This document shows, in pieces, positions 22,497 through 34,515 of a stretch of 64,000 bases of DNA. The notes beneath the pieces are model-generated. The model was not told where the DNA came from and searched no databases. It saw nothing but the letters and a program-made list of their open reading frames with translations. This DNA comes from Desmodesmus armatus (Eukaryota > Chlorophyta > Chlorophyceae > Sphaeropleales > Scenedesmaceae). Where the stretch lies: assembly GCA_007449985.2 (NCBI GenBank), contig VIIQ02000001.1:987501-1051500 (forward strand). Reading direction: 5' to 3'. Every line of letters starts with the position of its first letter. Positions within the stretch are counted from its first letter, which is position 1. A program made the position numbers and the translations under genes.

Positions 22497-24386
22497 GAAG
22501 GCAGCGCAGCTGTTTATCAGTCTGTGGTTGTGTATGATGCGCAAGGCAGTCAGCGTGGATGTTTGACGACCTAGTTGTCAACTCCATGGTGAGATCATGA
22601 TAGTCAGACTTGTGTGTGACGATGCTGAACGGGTCTTTGTTGATGGGGTGGGTGTGACTGTGTGAAGTATTGGTGCTGCTTTGGGCCCATTCTGAGGCAT
22701 GTGTGTGCCACAGCAGCGTTCTTTTGCAAGTATCACCGTTAGGTAGGGCACAATTCAATCCATTGTCTGCAAGCATTCTTTGTGTACTGTCCACCCACGC
22801 ACTGCAGTCAGTGCTGCCAGCACTCCAGTCCGGGACATAACTGTGGGTCTGGCACATGTCTGGTGCTCGCTGAATCAGCACCTGGTGCAGCGCACCGCTT
22901 GCCAAGGTTTCAGTGAAACCAACCACAGTGTGGCGATTGCCCCTGCAATGCCCACGATCAACACTGTGCTGCAACGGCGTGGGGTATCAAACGACCTGCG
23001 TGTGCTGATGACCAGCATGTCTCTTGTCCTGTGTGGGGACGGGTTGTAGCGGTCCCAGGCGGCCAAGCAGTGTTGTCCACCAGTTGTATTTGTGGCACGA
23101 TTCTGCACTACGAGCACTGCTAGTGCTGGCTGATGTATGCCGAGTGTCTGCCTGACGTGTTATCTGCTGGAGTGGTTATTGGTGTCTTGCAGCGGCTGAC
23201 ACACCCGGGCCTCCTTTTCGGCATTAGGCAACGTAGGTAGAGTCCAGCAACATGCTGCAGTAATTATGACTGAGATCAAGTGATCTTGTCACATTCAATG
23301 AGTCTGGGCCCTGCGTTACTGATGCAGCGGCTGATAGTCCCCTGACTCAGTCGATGGCTGTCCCCTGAAAGCCATCTAGCGGCAGCCTGCAGGTTGGGTT
23401 GTTTGTACATGTACACTGCACGCGTGTGGAAGATAGTGTGCTGCTGCGGGCATGTTGGGTTATACAGTGAGGTCACGTGTGGCCATTCGTACACGCGTGT
23501 GTACCCGTTGCAAGGCCGAAAGTGTCCAGTGACACTTAGGCTGTGTGTATATGTGTCAAGTGTGAGGTAGCTTTGCTAACCCAACCCACAGACATGCAGC
23601 ATGTCGCTCCAGCAGAGAGAGACATAGAGTCATGCCGTCAACTCAATCGTAGGGACCTTGCTTTGGGCTTTGGGCTTTGTCTGTGCCATCATCCGGTCCA
23701 ATGTGACCCCGTGCCAGGGGCTGTGGGTGTTCTCCACGAACAACATCTCGTATCAGCTGCGCTGCCCATGACTGTTTGACAGCCGAGTATGGTTCCGTGT
23801 TTCAAGAAGTCGCAGCCACAGGCTGTTTGTGCTGTAGTTGACAGGCAGCCACCAGCAGCCGCCAATGGCGCTCTTGCGGCTGATGTTCGTGTGGTTTTTG
23901 TTTCTGCTGTTAATGGCTGTAGTTTGGGCACACATTGTCAGCCGCCAGAGTGTGCGCACAGCACAGGCATGCCATGCTGGACCAGCCAGTTGAGATGTCA
24001 TGCCAGGCTGTTCGGCAGGAACTTGAGTGGCTTTGGCTGTTGCCAGAGGTGCACTGGCGGTGTTGAGTTGACAAAGTTGTGCTGACTGTGTGACTACCGG
24101 TTGCTGCACATGCTGGCACCGCCCAGGCAGTCACCATTGGTACTGGTATAGAACAGCGCAAGGTGCTTTGATAGTCAGCTTGAGTTGCCGAGCATTGACG
24201 TTGAAGTTCAAGGAAAGGACATGCAAGAGTCGGCTCACAAGCGGGATTGCGGGCTATTGTTGCTTGTAACTCACAAACATGCATGTTGCTGTTGTATGGG
24301 CTCGGTATGGCCTTGGTTGTGCCTGTCATGGTTCTCACTGCATGCTGTTGCCGCTCCATGCCAGCAGCCTGTTGTTTGTTGCCAAT

Positions 24387-24391
24387 TGTAA
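24387..24391 (+). terminator. Candidate TGTAA poly(A) signal, + strand
   Basis: It lies at the end of the T/G-rich half of the convergent region. Another TGTAA occurs at 24265-24269. If used it gives the upstream gene a 1.9-kb 3' UTR. Confidence 0.3.
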
Positions 24392-24436
24392 CAACCGCTC
24401 GCACTGCCACCAAGGTCCACACAACGTCCACGTGAA

Positions 24437-24441
24437 TTACA
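24437..24441 (-). terminator. Candidate TGTAA poly(A) signal, - strand
   Basis: TTACA on the + strand, about 500 bp past the acid phosphatase stop codon and about 50 bp from the facing + strand signal. Confidence 0.35.
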
Positions 24442-24946
24442 ACTGATCAATGACGGGCCAGGGGGGCCAAGCCAACTGCAAATTCAACCAAGCCAAGCTC
24501 ATAGGCAACCACGGTCAACACAGCGGACCCTGATAACAGCAGAACACGGCGCCCTGCAGACGATAAGACACTGCAACCACACCTGCAGCAGCCCACTCTG
24601 GCATTACCAGGCTGAATGTGCAGCAGGGATGCTAAATGACATCATCAAAACAACAACACTGCCACTTCTTTCAGTGCAGTGTCGCAGACCAGGGTGTGCT
24701 CGCATGCATACTGTGCGCTGCGCAGTACAGCGGTGCCCCAAGCGCACACAGCCACAAGATGCTGACATGCTGACAGTTTGCTCTTCGGGTAAAAAGCTAG
24801 AGGGGCTCAGCGCCAGAGCCTGGGCCTTGCCCCGTCCCCAATCAGTAAGTTGCATTCTGCGCCCAGTGGCACACAGGGATACGCGAATGCAAGCCGCCTC
24901 GCCATGCGAAAGAAAGGGCTAACAATGGAGAGTCAACTGGCTGAGC

Positions 24947-27900
24947 CTACAGCTTTGACCTCTGCTGGTCCTGCTGAGCTTCACCACCAGCAGCGGATGA
25001 CCCTCCAGCCAAGTTCCAATCATCCTCGTTGGGCTGAGGCAGTGCCTGGTCGTGGCTGATGGTGGCTGCACAGGCCTCTGCATGCTGCGCCTCAGACAGG
25101 ATGAAGGGGCCCAGCACCTGCACACACATTCACAGATTACAGACGTCATGATGGCACACAGACATGCTGGGGTCCTCCGGAGTCACACATGATTGAGTGT
25201 GGCGATGAAGAACATTGATGAGCTCCACCAGCATAGATGGTTGTGATTTCACATGGGGCAATGCGCCCAAGACGGGACGACAGGAACACATACAGCTGTG
25301 GCATGTTGCAACAACTGCATGATACACCAACATGTGACATGGGGAGCGTTGAAGCCGGTAATGGAGCCTACACACCCAGCCAGATAGTGGATTTTGGATC
25401 AATCATGATGATGATCAAGATCCTCTTTGTTGGTGAGCGTAAACAGCTCAAACAGCCCCGGTGAGCCTTGAACACGGTCAAACAGCCCCAGTGGGTCTCA
25501 GATACGGTCAAACAGCCCCAACGGGCCTCAGGTACGGTCGACAGCCCAGTGGGCCTCAGGTGCGGTCAAACAGCCCCAGTGGGCCTCAAGTAAGGTCTCA
25601 CCTGGTCTTTGAAGTCCTGCAGCTCCAGCAGGGTGGGGTTGGCTGAGGGGCCAGCAGCAGCGCAGAGGGACAGGCACAGGGGACAGGGCATGGCAAGTAC
25701 AGTAGGCATCAGAGTCACAAAGCAGCACAGTGCAGTACATGTATGGGGGACAAAGGCACAAAGGCTCATGAAGGTACAGCACAGTACAGTACAGTATGGT
25801 ACAGTGCAGCACAATGCAGTGCAGAGCATGCCAGAACGGTCAAATACAGCGAGGTGCCTGCCCAGCAACGTTCCACCTCCAGGAGACTGCACTGCCATGC
25901 ACGACCTCACCGGTATGGTGCACCTGCGTTGCTGAGTGTTGTTTGAATCAAGCACAAGTGCACCTGGTGAAGTGCAATGATTCATCGTACATTATGTGCT
26001 GACACATGCACCCACAGGTCCTGCTAGCAGCTCCACACTAGGGCTAGCACAGCAGCATCCATACCCACCTTCCGATGCGCCTGGCAGCTGCAGCGGCTGC
26101 TTGTTGTACAGCACCCGCACCGCATACACGCCAGGACTGCTTTCACTCCTGCTGCTGCTGCTGGCAGCACCCCTGTTGCTGCTGCTGGTGGTGGTGGTGC
26201 TGCTGCTGGTGCCCATGTTGTTCTTGGGGCTGAGTGTGGGTGGGCTGAGCTCCCACAGCTCAAACACCAGGTTACTGATGTAGGGGGCCACCGGTCCAGC
26301 TCAGCGCCCAACGCTGCAGCAGCACAGCACGGCATGATACAGCATGGCACAGGGTCACAAAAAGCACAACAACAGAGTGACATGTTCTTTCAGGTGCGAT
26401 GCCCCATATGCCCCTTGACACCCTGTTCACAAACCCACCTGAGCGGAAAATGTGGTAAAAGCATAAAGCCACAACGTGTTACCATGCAACTGCGCCCTCC
26501 CCGCAACCTGGAGAACCCTGGCTGAGACCAGGATTACCAAGCTTTATGCTGCAGTGAGCAGGCCCCACCCACATCCTTGGGTGATGCCGCTTCAACCCCA
26601 GCTGGCATCACCCCACAAGAATTATCCCACACTCCCTCGCACCTGTTAGCAGCGGCATGACAGTTGAGTCATGCCCACTGTACAGCATCAGCCGCCGCCG
26701 CTGCTGCTGCTGCTGCTGCTGGCTGTTGCTGTTGCCGCTGGTGCTTGGGACCCCTAGGGCTGCTGAGACCTGGTCCTGGCTGCGTGCTGACTCCATGTTT
26801 GCCAGCAGAGTGTCAAGCAGGCGCCCCATGCTGAGCCTCAGCACAGCATGGCCGTGGTCGTCGACTAGTGCAGGACAGATGAAGGCCTTGATCTCTTCTG
26901 TCGCCTGCATGGTCACGACAGCACAGCCCAGCCCAGCACAGCACAGCGATCAAAACATTTTTGAGAGGCCTTTTGTAGATATCCTTCAGTAAAATTTTAT
27001 TTGATCGCAAAGTGACAGTGATAACAGATTATTATGGTATCGACTCCCCAGGTGGTGGGGGGGGGGGGGGGGGTGGCGGTTGGAGGTCAGGGTGGAACCA
27101 AAGTGGTTGGTAAGGAGTGGAGTATGATGGGCAACACAGCACAGTACAGCACACCGATGCAGGCCTAAGCTTGACGTGCCCCTGTTCCCGCTCTGTGCCA
27201 CATAGCCAAGACGCTGACATGACAGATAACACCGGTGCGCATATACATGTTTCCTTCTCTCTCTCCCCCTCCCCTTTCCCCCTGCTCCCTAGCCTCACCA
27301 GCCTGTCTATCTCGTCCCTCATGTCCTGCGTCAGCCCCACAGGCAGCTCCTTGCCGTGTGCTGACAATGAAGTGATGGCATCATGGATGTCTGTGATCAT
27401 CCACCTGTAAAGTACAACAGTACACAGATGCACGGTTGCGGCGTTACGGATCCGTAACATCCCGTGCTACGTATTCGTAATTCATTGCAGGGAATGGGCA
27501 CGGCGCCGGGCACCCCACAAGGAGCCAGACGCTCATCCACCATTGCACAGGTTCCAGAGCGATAAATTTTGGCAAGGCAGCGCTGTGCAGCCCGCAAAAG
27601 ATCCAGCGCACGCATGGGGGTTCAGTACAACACACAGGACCGCTGTGATCCACACTTGCAATCTTTCGCAGCTGCAGCCTTCGACCAACACATGCAACTT
27701 GAGTACACTCATCCTGCTGGCAGGCTGTAGCGCCCCCCCCCCCAGGTTCACCTCTTGTCCCAGCCTCCCTCAGGTAGGTTGAACATCCTGTCCAGCTGCT
27801 GCTGCAGTGCTGTCAGGCGGGGGGCACGCTCAGGGGACTGCCAGCTGGCTGGAAGCACCAAAACAGGCAGCAGGGACAGCAAAAGCAGCAGCATGAGGAC

Positions 27901-30801
27901 TTGAATCAAGCTTTGTTTGTGTGCTGCACGGAAATTCTCGGAAGCATCGTATGCACACGGTGCAGAGATTGTGAACAATGAGCACCGCATGGGTCCCCCC
28001 ACACCTTGCGTTGGCACCAGCATCACATCCACAACCCCACGTCCCACTGTCCCAGCATTGACTCTGATGCCTGCATGAGCACCTTGAAAACCCACCCCCT
28101 ACCCCGCCGTCACTCAATGCACACAGGCCCAATCACCCCCCCCCCCCCCAAACAGGACATACCCAACCTCACCACATGCCATCCCCCTTTGCAGTGCCCT
28201 CAATTCACCCCCCCCCCGCAAACACCCACACACACTCATGTGTCTAGACGCAAACACCCACCTTTCAGCATTGCCTCTGATGCCTGCATGAGCACCTTGA
28301 GGTGTGGGCAGCGTTTGGTGTCCGCATACAGGATCTCATCAAAGTCACCAGACGTAACAACAGGGATAGACTGATCAGTGCCTGCACAGCACACACACAT
28401 GAACACACCCCACACAGCCCTCAGAAGGTGCGATGCCCTGGGCACAGCTTGGCCTTGTTTCTGAAGGCCAAGCTTTCAATTTCACAATTATGCTCTGCCT
28501 ACACGTCAACATCTTCTCAGGCAGTTCTTTTTGTCGTAACACAAATTTGAGTCTCGCGTATGGTCACTACGTTTCACTGCTCTGTACAATATTGATCCCA
28601 GCTTTTCAAAAAGAAACCTGCCAGGCAGTACCCACCTGGATAAATCCCAGTCAGCACGCCGCCCATGGTGGCCTTGGTCCTGGCAAAGTTTGTAGTGCGT
28701 GCAGCCAGCACACCTGCAAGAAACACAAAACCCCACTTAGGCGCCGCCTTGACGATTAGATGTCTCCCTTCTGGTGTTGAAGGACGCAAAGCAACTAGCA
28801 CAAGATCGGAAGCAGCCTCTGAGGCCGCTGTACCTTCATGTACTGCACTACCCCGTACCGCGCTGTACTGCACCATAGTGTACCGTGCCGCACGCGACAA
28901 CAAAGAAGTGCAGTGCACGTGTTCAGAATAGCGGCCTACCCGACAATGTGGTACTCAAGCGGACATGAGTCACCTGGTTGGTAGCTGGGTGGCAGGAAGC
29001 CATGCAAGTCGATGTACTGCTGCCGTATCCAGTAGCCTAGCTCCAGAGCCTGTGGTGTGTGAAGCGGCAGCAGCAACAGTACCAATATCATCAGCAAGGC
29101 AACACAACACAACACACTAGTGCGCGACGTGCAACAAGGTGACCAAACCACAGCTGCACAGGCCTCTAGCAAGACACAACATCAAAAGCAGCTGCCGAGT
29201 TGGGAATAGTAAAAAAAAGGTGTTGGTGGTAACTGTCTTGATAACAACGCAGCAAGGCCGAGAGGGTGCCATCATGAGCTTCACAACCTGACTGTACCCC
29301 CCCCCCCCCCCCCGCACCCCGCACCCAACCGTTTGCCCCCTAACAGCAGCAGAGCAGCACACGCACCCAGCTTGTTCCACCCTACCTGTAGGTGTCCCAC
29401 AGTGGTCAGCTCCCCCTTGTGTGCACCACCCGGCAGCACAGACGACACCTGCAGGACACCATGCATGCACACCTGACATGGCAACACTGACAAGATCGAC
29501 TGTCCTGCTGCATGTATCAGCTGCTTGCACCTCGGTGCCAACAGTCATATAGCAGCCCTGTTGTGTTGAGATATCGCCACATCTCAGCTATTGTGGTTGC
29601 ACTCCATACATGTTGCCGTGCTCAAGCTGTATGCAGTGTGCCGGGGTGAACAGACCACATAGCACTCACATGCATTGTGCCTTCGAGTGACGGCTCTGGG
29701 GTCGAATCAAGCGTGTACAAGGCTGTGCAATGGCAAAGCTGTGCCACTGTTACTCAAGCGGCCCACCTGCTTCATGTCATGTTCATTTGGCTCCACCTTG
29801 CATCCCTTCACATCAAGCAGCTGCATGGGGACCGACTGCACACAGCCAACAACAACACCAGAACGGCCTCTGTCAGACAGGGTTCAACAATGCTGCAACA
29901 GCTAGAGGAGAGCATCCCCTGTGCTGCAGAGACTCTCCCGTACAACCCCCACTTTACCACAATGGCACAGCAAGCACAGCAGCAGCCCATGCAGCCTTCA
30001 GACCGCACAAGCCAGCAATTATACTAGCTGGTATACCCAGCTAGTATAAGAGCATACCCCCTTGGGCTGGCCCTCTGTTGAACAGGCTGGCACTGCTGCT
30101 GCTCACCCCAATGCACATGGACTTTTATTTTGGCTGACGGGGTCAGAATGCGCGCTTGGCAAGTCCTATCCAAACACCCAGGTGGCTTGTTCAAGCCTCC
30201 TTTCAGTGCTGCCATGTCCTGCACTACAGCTGCTTGTGCCCATTTTACGAATTAATATGTCAAGGCGCCGCATTATTAACAAGTAACGACATATATTGCA
30301 CACAGCTAGCCAGCCACCCACCTCAAAGGGCCGCCCAGCCACGTTCCACACAGTGTCACCCCAAAGGTAGGTTGAGTCTGAGAGGGGTGTGCGCGCACCG
30401 TGCCTGCATGCGTGACACCAGGTGTTCCTAAGCACCTCTGTGCGGCTGCTTCTAACTACTGCTGGATGGAGCTGACGTATTGTTGGTGCTGGTGACAGCG
30501 CAGACGCCATCAGTTCAGATGATTGTGTGAGATTCCTGGTGCATGTTGATGCCAGATTCCTGGGCGGCGCCAGTACACCTTTTCAAGCATGATTTGAAGG
30601 ATGCACAGCTTACCTGAACACCACCTGCACCAGCTTCAGCTGGGCATTGTTCTTGTCCAGACGCACAGGCTTCAGCAGAGGTGAGTGCACAACGGCCGCA
30701 TGTGACTCAGCTGCTACTACAGGGCGAGAGCTGAAGGCAGCAGCACTGAGGGCCATGACGGCTGCTGCTGCTGTGCCTGTGAGAACGCGGGAGGAGAACA
30801 T
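24947..30801 (-). CDS. Histidine acid phosphatase, lysophosphatidic acid phosphatase type 6-like, about 527 aa
   Basis: Exons on the - strand: 30614-30801, 30322-30403, 29767-29820, 29386-29448, 28974-29049, 28636-28713, 28262-28381, 27752-27848, 27299-27404, 26643-26904, 26069-26313, 25602-25642 and 24947-25117. Catalysis uses a phospho-histidine. The signature RHGARTP (63-69) spans the exon 1/2 junction and the second motif GHDSTVMPLL has its HD at 366-367. ARTTNFARTKAT, the family's second conserved Arg block, and VRVLYNKQPLQLPG near the C-terminus also match. The N-terminus (MFSSRVLTGTAAAAVMALSA) looks like a signal or transit peptide, so secretory, vacuolar or organellar location is likely. 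A Gln run precedes the HD motif. Exon 11 contains an apparent one-base deletion (C5 at 26283-26287) that breaks the frame between LDRWPP and YISNLVFELWE; with one more C the whole CDS closes at 1584 nt. The substrate (lysophosphatidate, other phosphomonoesters or phytate) is not fixed by sequence alone. Confidence 0.88.
25448..25594. repeat. 30-bp minisatellite, about five copies
   Basis: TCAAACAGCCCC recurs at 25448, 25478, 25508, 25538 (with small changes) and 25566, giving a period of 28-30 bp. The unit continues with AGTGGGCCTCAGGTACGG. It lies at the 5' edge of the last acid phosphatase intron, a few bases inside the exon 12 donor. Confidence 0.85.
28053..28300. repeat. Copy of the 3' end of acid phosphatase exon 7 in the next intron
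   Basis: The 35 bases at 28266-28300 encode KVLMQASEAML at the end of exon 7. They recur at 28053-28087 inside intron 7 with a single mismatch. The copy has no acceptor of its own. It is a fragment duplication about 213 bp downstream in the direction of transcription. Confidence 0.85.
30019..30049. repeat. Perfect 13-bp inverted repeat in acid phosphatase intron 2
   Basis: TTATACTAGCTGG at 30019-30031 is followed by a 5-nt loop and its exact complement at 30037-30049. It is A/T-rich compared with its surroundings. Confidence 0.9.
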
Positions 30802-30880
30802 CAGGTGTCACCACTGTGTACACCTAGCAAGGAAGCCGACGAGTAAAGTAAGGGATCTGATCACATAACGGTTGTGCTGC
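30802..30880. promoter_or_regulatory. 79-bp bidirectional promoter region
   Basis: Only 79 bp separate the ATG of the acid phosphatase (-) from the ATG of the Gln-rich gene (+). The two transcripts must share a very compact promoter or overlap at their 5' ends. On the - strand an ATGTGA (30861-30866) would be a minimal start-stop uORF if it is transcribed. I see no TATA box. Confidence 0.5.
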
Positions 30881-33045
30881 ATGTACGGTGCATTTGAGCA
30901 GATGGGCGAGCCCACAAAGGTGCAAGTGTACCGCTGCATCAATTACAAAGAGAAGCTGGTGCAAAACGGCGCTTCCCGCACTGGATTACGTCAGCAACTG
31001 CCACTCCTCAACACAGAGGGTGCTGTAGATGAGCCAATGCACTGCCTGTCACTGCAGAAGCTTCTTGCCTTCAAGGGCACTGATGGTGATCGTTGCTGAA
31101 CACGTAGGTTCATGCTGAAAAGAAGCTGACAGCTCAGCTCAGCTGGCGTGGTGAGACAAATGCAGCCTCTCCAGCAGCCCATGGTGCAGTGTCTGGATCT
31201 CAGCAGGCCTGACAGCATCAGCACAACAGGCTACTGTGCCGATGTGGTCACGCAGGCCACCAGGTGGGCACCTGCATCCAACACGTGTGGACTGACGGCA
31301 TCTTGGTGACTGCTCCTGTTGAGCAGCTGTACTATTTGGATTTCCTTTGCCTACAGGTATCCACAACCGATGCTGTACTCTCCTGCAAAGGGTGGCTTGG
31401 GTGAGTGCATGTGTGGGCTGGAGGTGCAGCAGGCTCGCTACGTATGCATCACGGCCGCTGCTAGCTCTTCTGCAACCATGTCAGCTCCCTAGATTGAGTC
31501 AGCACAGCAGGTGTGGGGACGTTCTGGATGCTGCAGTCTTGAAGATGCTGAGGAACGTTGAACCAACAGGCCTGCTGCTCACTGCCTCACCGATTCTCCT
31601 GCAGTGACGTTTGAGCCACCTGGCAAGTCAGGTGTTGAGGAGCTGCAGTGGCTTGACAGCATCAGCAGGCCAAAGGTGGGTTGACAGAGGTGTGTGCAGT
31701 TGAAGCCAGCAGTGGCCTGCAGCGTGCGTGGCACAGCACAACAGGCTCAGCAGTTGCAGCCAACATAGCCGGTGGTGCGCATGACAGCACGGCAATGGCC
31801 AGGGACAGTGAGCAGGAGCTGAGGTTTCACAGGATCAATACGGCGCCCACACGAAAGCGTCTCAGCAGCTGCAGCAAAGTGGGGCGCAACTTGGCTCTGC
31901 GAGGTGCAAGCAGGGGTGTACAAGCCAGCAGGGGCGTGGTGGTGCACGGCAAGTAGCCAACAGTAGTCGCAGTACCACACCACAGCAGGCGGCACAGTCG
32001 GTAGTGATAGTAGTCTCTACGGCACCCGGTTGAGTGCTGACGCAGCGAAAGCTGCACAGACCACACAACTTTCCGTGACCCACTGCTCAACACCTGCTGT
32101 GTGCTGCCGCCCTGCGTCCTGCATGTGTAGCAAGTGACCGCCAAGTCTTCCAAATCAAGGCCAAAGCAAAGCAGCCCCCAGAGCCAGCAAGCACAACTCC
32201 AGCCCCACAGTGCAGACCAGCTACTCCTCCAGCCCCAGCCACCTCAGCACCAGCAACAACAGCAGCAGCTACAAGGCCCGCACCAGCAAAAGCCACAGGC
32301 CCAGGTGCAGCTAGCAGCTGCTCCCCAGCAGCAGCAGAGTCACCTACGTGGCTTACCCCTAGAAGCAGCTGCGGCTGTGGAGAGGAGCACCGTCAAGGGA
32401 GAGCGAGCAGCAGCAGAGGCAGCCTTCACAGCTGCATGCCAGGCGGAGCGCCAGCTGGTGTCATACCCGCAGGCCTTCTCCTGGGGAGGTCGGGTCAAGG
32501 CAAAGCACAGCAGCCTATGCAGGATGAACGCCGGCGGGCTTGCCGTTGGTACAGGCACCTCTCAGCCGCTGCGTGTTGCTCAGCAGGCTGATCTTTCGAA
32601 GCCTCTTACCACCAGCACCAGCACGCATGCGGGCTGCAGGAACAGCATGCAGGCAGGTGCCCAAGCTGCAGCTTCTGCGCCCAGCACAGAGGCTACTGTG
32701 CCTACTACCACCAGCACCAGCAACAGTCCAGGGCCCAAGCATAGCAGCAGCAGCGCTGACGGCAACAGAAAGGACCCGCAGCATGTGAGGGCAGCAAAAG
32801 GTCTGCTTGATGCTGAGGTTGCTGCCTCCGCGGCACAGCTGGGTGCCAACGCAGACAGGTTGCTGAACCTGCTGGATCGACGGAAGCAGAAACAGCAGAA
32901 GCAGCGGTCAGGCCAGGGGCAGCACCGGCAGCAGCTGAAGCAAGGCACGCAGGGAGGTCTGCATTCGCCTGTTGATGGTGGATTTGACCCGCACATGCAG
33001 GATGAGCCCATCTGCACTGCAGGTGTCGAGTATTTGCGGTTGTGA
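30881..33045 (+). CDS. Gln-rich protein of unknown function, 451 aa
   Basis: Five exons: 30881-31085, 31143-31263, 31357-31400, 31605-31675 and 32131-33045. Junction phases agree and the total is 1356 nt. The N-terminal third, spread over the four small exons, is of normal complexity (MYGAFEQMGEPTKVQVYRC, then VTFEPPGKSGVEELQWLDS). The last exon is a Gln/Pro/Ala-rich stretch (QAQLQPHSADQLLLQPQ) followed by an island with QLVSYPQAFSWGG. It closes with a helical segment (DRLLNLLDRRKQKQQK) and the end GVEYLRL. I recognise no family. The fourth intron (31676-32130) is the least certain join because a further exon could lie inside it. A TGTAA at 33078-33082 follows the stop by 33 bp. Function unknown. 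Confidence 0.65.
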
Positions 33046-34515
33046 TGTGCCAGGCTGGGTGTGTTGCACATGCGGCTTGTAACTTGGTCCTGTTGGCTGT
33101 TAGCACACTGACATGGGTGGCCCAGTTGGCTGCATTTGTTGAGCTGGTTATGGGAGTTGGGGGCACTGGTGTGAAAGTTGTTGAGAGCCGTATGCTGCAA
33201 CATTGCCAATGGCACGTCTCATCTGGAGCTCTTTGCAGCCTTGATCACACTGGATCTTTTTCAAAAGATATTTGCATGGGGTCTGTTGCCTGCTGCACAA
33301 CCAAGAGTGGCTGTTTCAGTCAGCATCGTCAATATGTTTCAAACTTTTGAAAAGCTGCACGACAGCTAAGTAAGCTCTGGTCCATTGGATCAGTGCAGGA
33401 GGTGCTTCATTCCGGAACGTCATGGGCCAACCAGTCAACCTGCATTCAGAAGCATTGATCTACCTGCCAACATCCACGCAGAGTGCCAATAACACAATAG
33501 CTCGTCTAGCTTCAGCTGCACATGCATATGCATCACTTACTACTTCTTTTCGTTGACAGACACGGCAGCTTCAGCCTCTGCGATCTTATTACAACAAACC
33601 CTTCAAGAAACCAGACTGGCTTTGCCCAAAGACATCTTGTCTCTGTCTAGCGAACATCCAAAGCAGATCCCACCCCTACCCCACATGACAATCATGTGCA
33701 ATATGCTTGAACATGAAACAGACCTTGCATAATCCCCAACCCCAGGATACCCCTTCTAAAGCTGTCACCATCAGCTTGTGCATGCCGTCATGGCCTGAGC
33801 TAACATTGTTGGGCAATCACCCTGACCGTTGAACAGCGTGCAGCTACTTCAGCCACAGGCATATGGCATGCATGGCCGACTGCCAAGTGGGCGCCCAGTG
33901 AGCAGACGCAAAACACACACAGCTGCCGGCATAGGGCTTCGGCGTAGTACAACATGCTGTGCCAGACAGTGTGTGGTTGCAGCCAGTGGTGGAGCCGCAT
34001 TAGCTTTGCACATGCACACAACCATTGAAACAGCACAATCAACATGAGCAATGCTGCTGGTGTCAGATGATGAGCTTGATGCCAAAGTGCCGTCTCCAAA
34101 GGTTGGAGCTGATTGCCACAATACGTGCTGGCACCATGTACGCATCCACACTCACAGCAGTTCACTGCATCTGGCAGTGTGACAAATACAAGGCACAATG
34201 GGTACCACAAATGCATGCGCACTGCTGCATATGTCAGCACGCGCAATCCAGGAATGAAGGCAGCTACTGAAACCTGACATGTGGTGACACGCTCCCACCC
34301 TCTCAGCTCTCAGCCCAAAGGAAGCAGGGTGATCATGTTCACCTGCCCCTGAACACCCGCATCGTCCTGCTGTACACTGCTGACAGTCCTAGCTGCCCCC
34401 AAGCCTTGGACCAACACGCAGGAGCGTGTCCGACTTGCTGGCTGAGCCCGAGGTGCCTCTGTGCTGTCATGCCACCTGCAGTGCTGACGGAACGCCTCCT
34501 GCCACTCCTGGCACC
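33046..34515. other. Convergent intergenic region
   Basis: No credible exon. Composition changes from T/G-rich to C/A-rich on the + strand near 33.4 kb. A + strand TGTAA is at 33078-33082 and a - strand TGTAA (TTACA) at 33589-33593; either could end its gene. Confidence 0.5.

Larger units (their letters stand above)
22497..24946. other. Convergent intergenic region
   Basis: No credible exon on either strand. The + strand is T/G-rich up to about 24400 and C/A-rich after it, so the 3' UTRs of the two flanking convergent genes probably meet near 24.4 kb. Confidence 0.55.

Noticed and set aside
25448..25594. CRISPR-like array
   Set aside because: The units are contiguous tandem repeats without unique spacers, and the genome is eukaryotic.
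27397..27653. Possible extra acid phosphatase exon (VDERLAPCGVPGAVP)
   Set aside because: Exons 8 and 9 already join in the correct phase and give a continuous family-like sequence. No proper acceptor precedes this segment.
28936..28973. Extension of acid phosphatase exon 5 to include DSCPLEYHIVG
   Set aside because: The longer exon cannot join exon 6 in the correct frame. The donor at 28973 gives the expected spacing before RTTNFART.
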